64,000 nt of DNA from Alkalibacillus flavidus (GTDB lineage: Bacteria > Bacillota > Bacilli > Bacillales > Alkalibacillaceae): contig NZ_JBEPMX010000011.1 of NCBI RefSeq assembly GCF_040545925.1, positions 20,075 to 84,074 of the forward strand, in the 5' to 3' direction. Within the stretch, counting starts at the first letter, position 1, and each line of letters begins with the position of its first letter. Shown piece after piece: positions 52,730 to 62,380 of this stretch. A model generated the notes under the pieces. It had not been told where the DNA came from and searched no databases. It worked only from the letters and a program-made list of their open reading frames with translations. Made by a program: the position numbers and the translations under genes.

Positions 52730-54187
52730 TTACGACGACACTTGATTTAAACGATGAACGACTGTGTCTTGTCCTAATAAGCTGATCGCATTCGGCAATT
52801 CAGGGCCATGCATTTGACCTGTCGTTGCAACACGGATCGGCATGAACAATTGTTTACCTTTATGACCCGTCGCTTTTTGCGTTGCTTTCGTCGCTGCTTT
52901 CACATTTTCCGGTGTTAATTCATCCAACTGTTCAAGCTCCGATTTGAAATGAGCAAGCATATCCGGCACGTGGTCTTGATCTAATACAGCCTGACATTCT
53001 TCGTCATAATTGATTTCTTTACGGAAGAATAACTCTGTAAGTTCAACAATTTCCGCACCATAACTTAATTGGTTATGATAAAGTTCAATCAATTGCTCGA
53101 TCCATTCGCGCTCCGTTTCATCCATATTTTCCGACACTTTACCAGCTTCGATGAGATGAGGGAGTGTTAACTCAATCACACGCTCTAATGAACTATCTTT
53201 AATATACTGGTTGTTCATCCATTTCAACTTACTAGGGTCAAACACAGCAGGCGATGTTGATAAACGTTCAGGGTCAAAGATCTCCATTAATTGGTCGCGT
53301 GTGAATAATTCATCTTCACCTTGAGGTGACCAACCGAGAAGCGCAATAAAGTTAAATAACGCTTCAGGTAAATAGCCTAAATCAGCATATTGTTCAATAA
53401 ACTGGATAATATCCTCGTCACGCTTACTTAATTTCTTACGCTCTTCATTTACAATCAATGTCATATGCGCAAATGTCGGAACATCCCAACCAAACGCGCG
53501 ATACACCATCATTTGTTTTGGTGTATTTGAGATATGGTCTTCACCACGTAACACGTGAGTGATTTTCATTAAGTAATCATCCACGGCACACGCGAAGTTG
53601 TATGTCGGTGTTCCGTCCTTTTTCATAATGACCCAATCACCGAAGTCACTTGATTCAAAAGTTATGTTTTTCTTCACAATATCATTAAATGAATACGTTT
53701 CATTACTTGGTACACGTAAACGAATGCTCGGAATACGTCCTTCATCTTCAAATGCTTGGCGCTCTTCAGTTGATAAGTCACGGTGAGCCCCCGAATACAT
53801 TGGCACTTTACCCTGCGCACGCTGTTCTTCGCGTTCTTGCTCTAGCTCTTCTTCTGTCATATAGCATTTATAAGCCAAACCGCGATTTAACAGTTCGTCC
53901 GCGTACTCTTGGTAAATATGCAGGCGGTCCATTTGGCGGTAAGGTCCATAATCGCCACCGACATCAACACTTTCATCCCAGTCGATGCCTAACCATTTTA
54001 AATATGTTAACTGGCCGATGTCGCCACCTTCAACATTACGCTTTTGGTCTGTATCTTCAATACGAATAATGAAATCACCATTCGTACTGCGAGCAAATAA
54101 ATAATTAAATAGTGCTGTTCGTGCGTTCCCAATGTGTAAATGACCTGTTGGGCTAGGCGCATAACGAACCCTTACTTTTTCCGTCAT
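52730..54187 (-). CDS. gltX: Glutamyl-tRNA synthetase
   Basis: 485 residues from ATG 54187 (MTEKVRVRYAPSPTG), eight bases after AAAGGGG; the longer frame to 54271 runs into ispDF. HLHIGN is the HIGH-type motif and KLSKRDED the KMSKS-type loop. In most Bacilli it also charges tRNA-Gln with Glu for later amidation (family knowledge). Confidence 0.97.
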   Translation of the reverse strand: MTEKVRVRYAPSPTGHLHIGNARTALFNYLFARSTNGDFIIRIEDTDQKRNVEGGDIGQLTYLKWLGIDWDESVDVGGDYGPYRQMDRLHIYQEYADELLNRGLAYKCYMTEEELEQEREEQRAQGKVPMYSGAHRDLSTEERQAFEDEGRIPSIRLRVPSNETYSFNDIVKKNITFESSDFGDWVIMKKDGTPTYNFACAVDDYLMKITHVLRGEDHISNTPKQMMVYRAFGWDVPTFAHMTLIVNEERKKLSKRDEDIIQFIEQYADLGYLPEALFNFIALLGWSPQGEDELFTRDQLMEIFDPERLSTSPAVFDPSKLKWMNNQYIKDSSLERVIELTLPHLIEAGKVSENMDETEREWIEQLIELYHNQLSYGAEIVELTELFFRKEINYDEECQAVLDQDHVPDMLAHFKSELEQLDELTPENVKAATKATQKATGHKGKQLFMPIRVATTGQMHGPELPNAISLLGQDTVVHRLNQVSS

Positions 54188-54230
54188 GTATGAGTCCCCT
54201 TTCATATTCCTAATTAACATTGTACAAAAT

Positions 54231-55415
54231 TTATGACGTTTCGTGTAATAATATGACTGCTTGTGCTGCAATACCTTCTTTACGGCCAGTAAAGCCTAGT
54301 TTTTCCGTTGTTGTGGCTTTAACATTCACTTGATCGCTTGAGGCATTAAGTAATTGTGCGATAACATGCTTCATCTCATCGACATAAGGCGCCATTTTCG
54401 GGGCTTGCGCCATGATCGTACAATCAACATTGCCAAGCGTTAAGCCACGTGACTCAACCATTTGCCAAACATCACGTAACAACTGCTTCGAATCATATCC
54501 TTCAAATCGCGGGTCATCATCTGGAAAATGACGGCCAATATCGCCTTCACCAATCGCCCCTAAGGCCGCATCTGCGATCGTATGTAATAAAACATCCGCA
54601 TCAGAATGACCGAGCAAGCCACGTTCATATGGAATCTCGACTCCTCCAATAATACACGGGCGTCCTTCCACTAACTGATGCACGTCAAATCCTTGACCGA
54701 TTCGAACCATAGATGGCCCCTCCTCACGATTGTTAGACCTATTTATTTGTAGCATATTTTCAGCTTTTTGTATATCTTCAGGATTTGTTAATTTGAAGTT
54801 TTGTGTCTGCCCTTCAACAATCACAGGTTCTATACCAAGGTCCTCTAATAAAGCGACATCATCGGTTGCAATGACACCATTCTCTTTCGCGTAATCATGT
54901 GCCCGCTTCAACCAATCATACCGAAACGCTTGCGGTGTTTGAGCTTGGTATAACTGGTTGCGGTCTAACGTTCGAATGCCCGCTTCAGATTGTTGTTTAA
55001 TCGTATCGGTAACCGGTGTCGCTAAAAAGGCAGCCCCTTGACTCGTGGTTGCTTCCAACAATCGGTGGAGTTCATCTTCTGTGACAAACGGACGAGCCCC
55101 ATCATGAATGAATGTCATCATGTCTGATTGAAGCGCATCAACGCCGCAACGCACACTATCCTGCCTTTCCGCGCCTCCATATACCATTTTAACCACTTTA
55201 CCGAACCGATATTGCTCAACAATTTCCGCCATTAAATCATACTCATCTGCTTGAACAACGAGATATATGGCATGACACGAATCGTCACGTTCAAACACGT
55301 CTAATGTGTGAGCAATTAAGGGTCGATCGCCTAAATGAAGCAATTGTTTATTTCGACCTAACCCCATACGCTTTCCTTGTCCAGCGGCTAGGACAATCAC
55401 TTGATAATGTTCCAT
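54231..55415 (-). CDS. ispDF: Fused IspD-IspF: MEP cytidylyltransferase / MEcPP synthase
   Basis: 394 residues in one frame. Residues 1-about 225 are IspD (AAGQGKRMGLGRNKQ 10-24, DGARPF 105-110, ATPVTDTIK 132-140, TDDVALLE 184-191). Residues 236-394 are a complete IspF (GQGFDVHQL, GHSDADVLLH, TTTEKLGFTGR). The two are separate neighbouring genes in most Bacillaceae. Here no stop separates them, yet the linker DNA keeps GAGGAGGGG (54725-54717) six bases before ATG 54710, so free IspF of 159 residues can also be made. Acts in the non-mevalonate isoprenoid route. Confidence 0.93.
   Translation of the reverse strand: MEHYQVIVLAAGQGKRMGLGRNKQLLHLGDRPLIAHTLDVFERDDSCHAIYLVVQADEYDLMAEIVEQYRFGKVVKMVYGGAERQDSVRCGVDALQSDMMTFIHDGARPFVTEDELHRLLEATTSQGAAFLATPVTDTIKQQSEAGIRTLDRNQLYQAQTPQAFRYDWLKRAHDYAKENGVIATDDVALLEDLGIEPVIVEGQTQNFKLTNPEDIQKAENMLQINRSNNREEGPSMVRIGQGFDVHQLVEGRPCIIGGVEIPYERGLLGHSDADVLLHTIADAALGAIGEGDIGRHFPDDDPRFEGYDSKQLLRDVWQMVESRGLTLGNVDCTIMAQAPKMAPYVDEMKHVIAQLLNASSDQVNVKATTTEKLGFTGRKEGIAAQAVILLHETS
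54708..54725 (-). promoter_or_regulatory. Internal ribosome-binding site and start of IspF
   Basis: GAGGAGGGG, six bases, ATG. In the fused frame these bases are read as Glu-Glu-Gly followed by Pro-Ser-Met. This is the normal start of a stand-alone ispF retained inside the fusion. Confidence 0.75.
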
Positions 55416-55453
55416 GTTGCGTCTCCTGTTCCATTTGACCTGATTCCCATTTT

Positions 55454-55482
55454 ATTATAATGAAACGTATTACACACACGAA
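55454..55482 (-). promoter_or_regulatory. Possible ispDF promoter
   Basis: Perfect TATAAT (55454-55459) with only a weak -35 (TTCGTG, 17 bases away), between the yacL terminator and ispDF. Confidence 0.45.
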
Positions 55483-55528
55483 AAGGACTGATTTAAATGA
55501 TCACGTTACGATGTCATGAAATCAGCCC
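55481..55528 (-). terminator. Terminator after yacL
   Basis: GGGCTGATTT (55528-55519) pairs with AAATCAGTCC (55494-55485), with an inner ATGA/TCAT stem, then TTTTCG. Confidence 0.75.
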
Positions 55529-55537
55529 TCACGTATA

Positions 55538-56632
55538 CTATTGTGCTTTTTCCATCGCTTTTGGTTTGGCGAAAATCATCCGACCTGCTGACGTTTGTAA
55601 AACACTTGTTACGATCACATCAAGGCTATTGCCAATCTGGTTTTTCCCTTCTTCAACAACGATCATCGTACCGTCGTCTAAATAAGCGACGCCTTGTTTG
55701 TCCTCTTTACCCGCTTTAATAATATGAACATTCATCTCTTCGCCTGGTAAAACGACTGGTTTCACCGCATTCGCTAAATCATTAATGTTAAGCACCGTGA
55801 CATTTTGGAATTCTGACACTTTGTTTAAATTGAAATCATTCGTCACGAGAACCCCGTTCATCACTTTCGTCAGCTTAACTAATTTACTATCCACCTCTTG
55901 AATATCTTCAAAATCACCTTCGTAAATTTGAACGTCGACGGGGACGTCTTTTTGTAGGCGATTTAAAATATCCAATCCGCGTCGACCACGATTACGTTTT
56001 AACACATCGGACGAATCAGCAATATGCTGTAATTCTTCTAATACGAAATGCGGGATGATGATCGACCCTTCAAGAAAATGCGTCTCACAAATATCCGCAA
56101 TTCGCCCATCAATAATGACACTCGTGTCTAATATTTTAGGGCGAATATTAGCAGAGGCGTTTTTGTCAATTTGTTCTGCCTCAGCACTTTTCGTTTCTTT
56201 ACGATTCATCGTCAATAAGCTGACGAACTCATTACGTCGTTTAAAACCAACTTGAAACCCGAGATAGCCTAAGATCACCATTAAAAAGATCGGCAAAATC
56301 TCCGACAAAAGCGGATTACCTAAACCTTGTAAATAAATATTAACTAAAAATGCTAACACTAAACCAACAATCAAGCCTAAGCTTCCAAACAATAAGTCAG
56401 CTACAGGTGCTTTCACCAACTTTTCTTCAATCACCTTAAGCCCATTCACAACATAATCGACGAGCCAAAACGTAGATATGAATAATATGATTGCACCTAA
56501 CACAAGACCGATAAAAGGAATTAACCATTCTGGCTCCTCAAACCCAACTAATGATGCTAACTTAGGAAAATATAAATAACCTAACGCACCACCAGCCACA
56601 ACGATAAACAATTGTATCGTTTTCTTTAACAT
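55538..56632 (-). CDS. Membrane PIN/TRAM-domain protein (YacL)
   Basis: 364 residues. Four hydrophobic segments (about 6-22, 37-57, 80-100, 112-130), then a PIN nuclease-like domain starting KILDTSVIIDGRI at 166-178 with VTNDFNLNKV later, and a C-terminal TRAM domain (about 300-355). Function unsettled; RNA binding or cleavage at the membrane is inferred from the domains. In B. subtilis disA lies between radA and this gene; here it does not. Confidence 0.85.
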   Translation of the reverse strand: MLKKTIQLFIVVAGGALGYLYFPKLASLVGFEEPEWLIPFIGLVLGAIILFISTFWLVDYVVNGLKVIEEKLVKAPVADLLFGSLGLIVGLVLAFLVNIYLQGLGNPLLSEILPIFLMVILGYLGFQVGFKRRNEFVSLLTMNRKETKSAEAEQIDKNASANIRPKILDTSVIIDGRIADICETHFLEGSIIIPHFVLEELQHIADSSDVLKRNRGRRGLDILNRLQKDVPVDVQIYEGDFEDIQEVDSKLVKLTKVMNGVLVTNDFNLNKVSEFQNVTVLNINDLANAVKPVVLPGEEMNVHIIKAGKEDKQGVAYLDDGTMIVVEEGKNQIGNSLDVIVTSVLQTSAGRMIFAKPKAMEKAQ

Positions 56633-56707
56633 GTTCGCACCTCCTGTTCATTAGTCTTTCCAAATATACGGTAGAACATAAGTTTTATAGATGTACTATA
56701 ATAGTTA

Positions 56708-56737
56708 ATTATAGCACGGGGTTAAAAAAAGCGTCAA
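56708..56737 (-). promoter_or_regulatory. yacL promoter P2
   Basis: TTGACG (56732-56737), 18 bases, TATAAT (56708-56713) with an upstream TG. Confidence 0.7.
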
Positions 56738-56752
56738 AACAAAATAGCAAAT

Positions 56753-56782
56753 ATTATACCACTTGAATTTAAAGTATGTCAA
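56753..56782 (-). promoter_or_regulatory. yacL promoter P1
   Basis: Perfect TTGACA (56777-56782), 18 bases, perfect TATAAT (56753-56758). Confidence 0.78.
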
Positions 56783-56784
56783 TT

Positions 56785-56813
56785 GTGTTACAAACATTTC
56801 TCGTTTGTAACAC
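56785..56813. repeat. Perfect 11-base inverted repeat at the radA end
   Basis: GTGTTACAAAC, seven bases, GTTTGTAACAC. It touches the radA stop and lies two bases upstream of the -35 of yacL P1. No T-tract follows, so an operator for yacL or a weak terminator are both possible. Confidence 0.6.
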
Positions 56814-58186
56814 TAGTCACCTAATCCTTCTTTTAACGCTTCTTGAACCGAATTCACCCCGATTAATTCAACGCCTTCTGGAGGTGTAAAACTACCTAAA
56901 TTATTGCTCGGCAAAATAATCCGCTTAAACCCAAGCTTATGCGCTTCATGTACGCGTTGTTCAATTCTTGCAACACGACGCACTTCACCTGTTAAACCGA
57001 CCTCACCAATAAAGACATCATCTGGTCGTGTTGGCTGGTCGCGAAAACTTGAAGCGACACTGACAGACACCCCTAAATCTATCGCTGGTTCATCTAACTT
57101 AACGCCACCTGCGACTTTGACGTACGCATCTTGGTTTTGTAACAGTAAACCTGCTCGTTTTTCTAATACGGCCATTAATAATGGCACCCGATTATGATCT
57201 AAACCTGTTGCCATACGCCTTGATTGGCCGAATTGTGTAGGCGAGATCAACGCTTGAATTTCAACTAACATCGGACGGGTCCCTTCAAGTGACGCAACAA
57301 CTGTTGATCCGGCCACCCCTTGCGAACGTTCTTCTAAAAATATTTCAGATGGGTTACTCACCTCAACTAACCCTTCTTCTTTCATTTCAAAAATACCCAT
57401 CTCATGCGTACTACCAAAACGGTTTTTAACACTACGCAAGATACGGAAAGTATGATGACGCTCCCCTTCAAAATAAAGCACGGTATCAACCATGTGCTCG
57501 AGTAATCGTGGACCTGCAATCGCACCTTCTTTTGTCACGTGGCCGACGATAAAAATCGGAATTCCTTTAGACTTCGCGACTTTCATAAGTGAACTCGTAC
57601 ATTCTCGCACTTGGGACACTGAACCTGGCGCTGATGTCACCGCTTCATTGAAAATCGTTTGAATCGAGTCAATCACAACAAAAGACGGGTTCATTTGATC
57701 GATCGCATCGATGACATACTCTAAATTCGTCTCCGCCATGATATATAAATGATCTTCTTTAACATCTAATCGATTCGCCCGCAGTTTCGTTTGTTTTTCA
57801 GACTCCTCACCTGAAATATACAACACATTCATATGATTGTTTGCCACTTGTGATGATAATTGTAATAATAACGTTGATTTACCGATACCAGGATCGCCAC
57901 CGATTAAGACAAGTGACCCTGGGACGATACCGCCTCCTAGCACGCGGTTCAACTCTTCCATTTGCGTTGATAAACGCGACTCTTCTTTCGATGATACCTC
58001 TTTAATCGACTGCGGTTTCTTACGTTGTTTCGTCGTATCGCCACCGACTTGATGGCGGTCTGCACTTTTCGACACTTTCTCTTCGACTAATGTATTCCAC
58101 TGGTGGCAAGCTGGGCATTTCCCCATCCACTTCGGAGATTCATAGCCGCATTCCTGACAGAAAAAAATCACTTTCGATTTAGCCAT
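56813..58186 (-). CDS. radA: DNA repair protein RadA
   Basis: 457 residues: zinc finger Cys10, Cys13, Cys24, Cys27; RecA-like ATPase with Walker A GGDPGIGKST 96-105; the RadA-specific KNRFG at 254-258; C-terminal Lon-like domain. Helps process recombination intermediates as a branch-migrating helicase (known). After the clpC terminator; AAAGGA before the ATG. Confidence 0.96.
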   Translation of the reverse strand: MAKSKVIFFCQECGYESPKWMGKCPACHQWNTLVEEKVSKSADRHQVGGDTTKQRKKPQSIKEVSSKEESRLSTQMEELNRVLGGGIVPGSLVLIGGDPGIGKSTLLLQLSSQVANNHMNVLYISGEESEKQTKLRANRLDVKEDHLYIMAETNLEYVIDAIDQMNPSFVVIDSIQTIFNEAVTSAPGSVSQVRECTSSLMKVAKSKGIPIFIVGHVTKEGAIAGPRLLEHMVDTVLYFEGERHHTFRILRSVKNRFGSTHEMGIFEMKEEGLVEVSNPSEIFLEERSQGVAGSTVVASLEGTRPMLVEIQALISPTQFGQSRRMATGLDHNRVPLLMAVLEKRAGLLLQNQDAYVKVAGGVKLDEPAIDLGVSVSVASSFRDQPTRPDDVFIGEVGLTGEVRRVARIEQRVHEAHKLGFKRIILPSNNLGSFTPPEGVELIGVNSVQEALKEGLGD

Positions 58187-58236
58187 AACCGACTTCCTTT
58201 CATATGTACGGAATTAGTCATTTTTTAATCAAGCAG

Positions 58237-58273
58237 AAAAACAGCCGGATTAAATGTGAATCCGGCTGTTTTT
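58237..58273. terminator. Terminator after clpC
   Basis: A 15-base symmetric hairpin AAAAACAGCCGGATT/AATCCGGCTGTTTTT with a 7-base loop; works in both directions by sequence. Confidence 0.88.
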
Positions 58274-58277
58274 CTTA

Positions 58278-60737
58278 CTATTGTTCACTTGTTTCTGTTT
58301 CAAGTTCTTTCGTCGATTCTATATAAAATTCGCCGTCATCATTTACATCAATGTCTACATGTTGCCCTGCTTGAATCGTACCACGAAGGAGCTCTTCTGA
58401 TAAGAAGTCTTCTACATTTTTTTGTAAGGAACGACGTAACGGTCGGGCACCATACTCTAAATCCATTCCTTCATCGGCAATTTTCTTAACCGCGTCATCA
58501 GAAAGGCTGAAGTTAATGTCACTATCCGATAAGCGATCTTGAAGTTGTTTTACCATTAATTGAACAATTTCACGAATATGTTCTTCTTCTAATGAATGGA
58601 ACACAATCGTTTCATCAATACGGTTTAAGAATTCTGGACGGAACGCTTTCTTCAATTCGTCCATCACTTTCGATTTCATTTGTGAATGGTCTTGTTGGTG
58701 GTCATCCACACTGAAGCCGACATATTTTTGACGACGTAGCTCTTGTGCGCCGACGTTTGATGTCATAATTAAGACGGTATTACGGAAATCAACGACGCGA
58801 CCTTTTGAATCTGTTAAACGGCCATCTTCTAACACTTGAAGTAAAATGTTAAAGACTTCTGGGTGCGCTTTTTCGATTTCGTCTAATAAGATAACGGAAT
58901 AAGGCTTTGTACGAACCTTTTCAGTTAATTGGCCGCCTTCTTCATAGCCGACATACCCTGGTGGTGAGCCGACTAAACGAGACGTCGCGTGTTTCTCCAT
59001 GTACTCAGACATATCGATACGAATCATCGCGTCTTCATCACCGAACATTGATGATGCTAAGGCGCGTGCTAGTTCTGTTTTACCAACACCTGTTGGACCT
59101 AAGAAGATGAATGAACCGATCGGACGTTTCGGATCTTTAAGTCCTGCGCGAGCTCGGCGAACGGCTTTCGCAACCGCATCAACCGCTTCATCTTGGCCAA
59201 TGACACGATCATGCAAGGTTTGTTCTAAGTTTAACAGACGTTCTTTATCATCTTTTGCAAGGCGTGAAACAGGCACTCCCGTCCACGTTGAGACGACTTG
59301 TGCAATATCTTCTAGCGTGACTTCAGAGTCTTCTTTACCTTGCTTCTCTTTCCATTCGTCTTTCGTTTTATCGAGTTCATCTTTCAGTTTCTGTTCTTTA
59401 TCACGTAAAGACGCTGCTTTTTCAAATTCTTGACTTTGTACAGCCGCATCTTTTTCTTTTTGAACTTCTTCTAGCTTTTGTTCTAACTCTTTTAAGTTAG
59501 GTGGTGCTGTGTAACTACGTAAACGGACACGAGACGCTGCCTCATCAATTAAATCAATCGCTTTGTCCGGTAAGAAACGGTCGGTGATGTAACGATCCGA
59601 TAGACGAACAGCACTTTCAATCGCTTCCGGCGAAATCGTCACACGGTGGTGCGCTTCATAACGATCACGCAGTCCTTCAAGAATTTGTTGTGACTCTTCT
59701 GGTGTCGGTTCATCGACTTGAACTGGTTGGAAACGACGTTCTAAAGCGGCATCTTTTTCGATATATTTACGATACTCATCTAATGTCGTCGCACCGATAC
59801 ATTGTAAGTCACCACGCGCTAACGCTGGTTTTAAGATGTTAGAAGCATCAATTGCACCTTCTGCACCACCAGCACCGATTAAGGTGTGTAACTCATCAAT
59901 AAAGAGAATGACGTTGTTTGCTTGGCGAATTTCTTCCATGACTTTTTTCAAACGATCTTCGAATTCACCGCGGTATTTCGTTCCTGCAACAACTGTCCCC
60001 ATATCCAGTGTCATCACGCGTTTATCGCGTAAAATTTCGGGCACTTCATTGTTTATAATTTGTTGCGCTAAACCTTCTGCAATTGCAGTCTTACCAACAC
60101 CAGGCTCACCAATTAAGACTGGGTTGTTTTTACGACGGCGGCTTAACACTTGAATGACACGCTCAATTTCTTCTGCACGACCAATAACAGGGTCAATATT
60201 ACTTTCTTGTGCGACAGCTGTTAAGTCTCTTGCTAATGAATCAAGTGTTGGTGTACTCGCATTACTCGATTGCTTTTGCTGGCGATTATTGCCCGTTGAT
60301 TCGTTACTTCCGAGGAGTTGAAGCACTTGTTGACGTGCTTTATTTAAGCTGACACCTAAGTTATTGAAAACGCGTGCCGCCACGCCTTCACCTTCACGAA
60401 TGAGGCCGAGTAAAATATGCTCCGTGCCTACATATGAATGATTTAATTTACGCGCTTCATCCATAGATAATTCAATAACTTTCTTCGCACGTGGTGTGTA
60501 ATGAATCGTCTGCTGTTCGCTTTGACCAACCCCAATAAGTTGCTCGACTTCTTCTTGAATTTGATCAGCTGTAACGTTTAACGATGATAAAGCTTTCGCC
60601 GCAATACCTTCGCCTTCTTTTACTAAACCGAGCAAAATATGCTCTGTTCCGATATTGTTATGCCCTAAACGGACAGCTTCTTCTTGAGATAAAGCTAACA
60701 CCTTTTGTGCTCGCTCTGTAAATCGTCCAAACATCAT
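58278..60737 (-). CDS. clpC: AAA+ unfoldase ClpC
   Basis: 819 residues: two N-terminal Clp repeats (1-145), first ATPase Walker A GEPGVGKT 210-217, coiled-coil M-domain with UVR-like part about 414-470, second Walker A GPTGVGKT 547-554. Works with ClpP to degrade proteins, including arginine-phosphorylated ones. Belongs to the CtsR regulon through the operon promoter. Confidence 0.97.
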   Translation of the reverse strand: MMFGRFTERAQKVLALSQEEAVRLGHNNIGTEHILLGLVKEGEGIAAKALSSLNVTADQIQEEVEQLIGVGQSEQQTIHYTPRAKKVIELSMDEARKLNHSYVGTEHILLGLIREGEGVAARVFNNLGVSLNKARQQVLQLLGSNESTGNNRQQKQSSNASTPTLDSLARDLTAVAQESNIDPVIGRAEEIERVIQVLSRRRKNNPVLIGEPGVGKTAIAEGLAQQIINNEVPEILRDKRVMTLDMGTVVAGTKYRGEFEDRLKKVMEEIRQANNVILFIDELHTLIGAGGAEGAIDASNILKPALARGDLQCIGATTLDEYRKYIEKDAALERRFQPVQVDEPTPEESQQILEGLRDRYEAHHRVTISPEAIESAVRLSDRYITDRFLPDKAIDLIDEAASRVRLRSYTAPPNLKELEQKLEEVQKEKDAAVQSQEFEKAASLRDKEQKLKDELDKTKDEWKEKQGKEDSEVTLEDIAQVVSTWTGVPVSRLAKDDKERLLNLEQTLHDRVIGQDEAVDAVAKAVRRARAGLKDPKRPIGSFIFLGPTGVGKTELARALASSMFGDEDAMIRIDMSEYMEKHATSRLVGSPPGYVGYEEGGQLTEKVRTKPYSVILLDEIEKAHPEVFNILLQVLEDGRLTDSKGRVVDFRNTVLIMTSNVGAQELRRQKYVGFSVDDHQQDHSQMKSKVMDELKKAFRPEFLNRIDETIVFHSLEEEHIREIVQLMVKQLQDRLSDSDINFSLSDDAVKKIADEGMDLEYGARPLRRSLQKNVEDFLSEELLRGTIQAGQHVDIDVNDDGEFYIESTKELETETSEQ

Positions 60738-60756
60738 AATCGTTTGCCTCCCTTAT

Positions 60757-61824
60757 TTAATATTGCTCTAATTGTAATCTTTCACGAATTAAGTTTGCTC
60801 TAAACCAATCGCGTTCATATGGTTGCAAAGATTTTTTCGCGTAATGTTGTAAAAAGCCTGGCTGTGTTAACACCATGAGTTCGTTTAAAATGTTTTTCGA
60901 AACATGTTTAATCAAACCTAAGTCAATGCCTAATCTAACATCGGATAAGCATTTAGCAGCTTCTTTCGACTCAATAATACGACTGTGGGCTAACACACCA
61001 TACGACCGAAAAATACGATCCTCTAACTGTATACCCGATTGTTGCATCACCCATTCACGTGATTGTCGTTCACTTTCAATCACTTGTTGAACGACGCTTT
61101 GCAACTCCTCGATAATGTCTTCTTCTGATTTACCGAGTGTCATTTGGTTCGAAATTTGATACAACGAACCAAGCGCTTCACTACCTTCACCATAAATCCC
61201 TCGGACGACTAAGCCTAACTTATTAATCTCTGGCGCCATTCGATTCATTTGATTCGTCATCGTAAGGGCTGGCAAGTGCATCATAACGGACGCTCTAAGA
61301 CCTGTTCCAACATTTGTTGGGCAACTCGTTAGATAGCCTTTTTGTTCATCAAACGCATAACGCGTTCGCTCTTCAAACCAGTCATCTAACTTTTGCGCTT
61401 GCTTTAACGCTTCTTGTAGTTGCAATCCCGGATAATATAATTGTAGTCTCAAGTGGTCTTCTTCGTTCACCATAACAGATGCTTGCTCATTCTCTGAAAT
61501 TAACACAGCACCTGTTTGGCTATTTTCAGCTAAATTGGGACTCATTAAATGTTTTTCTACTAGAACGCGTTTTTCAACAGGCTCTGCGTCACTCATTTTC
61601 ACTAATTGGAATTTTTTAAACTGATCATACGATTGATCATTGAATTCTTGTTCAACATGCTGAAGCACTTTTTCTTGAGACTGCTGATCACCGCTGGTCG
61701 GAAACGGCACTTGTTCAAGATTTCGAGCTAAACGAATCCGTGTACTTAGCACGATATCTGAATCTTTACCTTCATCATTCATCCAAGGACTAATCGCATC
61801 ATTGATGAAATCTTGCAATGACAT
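60757..61824 (-). CDS. mcsB: Protein arginine kinase McsB
   Basis: 355 residues, phosphagen-kinase fold. STRIRLARN at 27-35, active-site Cys168 in SCPTNVGTGLR, and RGIYGEGSEALG. Marks proteins with phosphoarginine for ClpCP and inactivates CtsR (known in B. subtilis). ATG overlaps the mcsA stop by one base. Confidence 0.97.
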   Translation of the reverse strand: MSLQDFINDAISPWMNDEGKDSDIVLSTRIRLARNLEQVPFPTSGDQQSQEKVLQHVEQEFNDQSYDQFKKFQLVKMSDAEPVEKRVLVEKHLMSPNLAENSQTGAVLISENEQASVMVNEEDHLRLQLYYPGLQLQEALKQAQKLDDWFEERTRYAFDEQKGYLTSCPTNVGTGLRASVMMHLPALTMTNQMNRMAPEINKLGLVVRGIYGEGSEALGSLYQISNQMTLGKSEEDIIEELQSVVQQVIESERQSREWVMQQSGIQLEDRIFRSYGVLAHSRIIESKEAAKCLSDVRLGIDLGLIKHVSKNILNELMVLTQPGFLQHYAKKSLQPYERDWFRANLIRERLQLEQY

Positions 61825-62366
61825 TACGTCTCACCCCCATCATCGTTATGGAGTTCTTCTTTCAGTGCACGTATTTGGTCACGAATATTAGCTGCTTCTT
61901 CAAAATTTTCCTCATGAATCTTACGCTGCAAGTCATCTTGTAATTGATCGATCTCACGGCGTTTGTGTAAATCGCCACCTAATCGTTTCGGAATTTTACC
62001 GACGTGTTCCGTGTTACCACTATGAACTCGTTTAAAAATAGGATCTAAGTAATCCGCAAATGCCTCATAACATTGACTACATCCGAATTTACCTTGATGT
62101 CGAAATTCATGATACGTCAAACCACAACCATCACATTGAATGGTTTTCGATGCAGACATCTGTTGCTGTTGGGATTGATTCATCGTTTGATCAAACGGAA
62201 ACATATTCGTTAAGAAGTGGTGAAGCGATAAGTTCTCATTTGCAAAGTCCATATAACCTTCACCTTGAGCGCATTGCTCACATAAATGCATTTCTTTTTT
62301 CTGTCCATTCACGACTTGGGTGTAATGCACAGAGGCTTCATGCTGCTGACAGTTTTGGCATAACAT
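61824..62366 (-). CDS. mcsA: McsB activator McsA, zinc protein
   Basis: 180 residues from ATG 62366, five bases after GGAGGGG. Four CXXC pairs (Cys3/6, 29/32, 78/81, 96/99) and a C-terminal UVR motif (about 137-172). Activates McsB and may sense thiol or metal stress. Starts just before the ctsR end. Confidence 0.95.
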   Translation of the reverse strand: MLCQNCQQHEASVHYTQVVNGQKKEMHLCEQCAQGEGYMDFANENLSLHHFLTNMFPFDQTMNQSQQQQMSASKTIQCDGCGLTYHEFRHQGKFGCSQCYEAFADYLDPIFKRVHSGNTEHVGKIPKRLGGDLHKRREIDQLQDDLQRKIHEENFEEAANIRDQIRALKEELHNDDGGET

Positions 62367-62380
62367 TATAACCCCTCCAA

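Noticed and set aside
54188..54271. N-terminal extension of gltX by 28 codons
   Set aside because: It overlaps ispDF and lacks a ribosome-binding site, while ATG 54187 has AAAGGGG and matches the family start.
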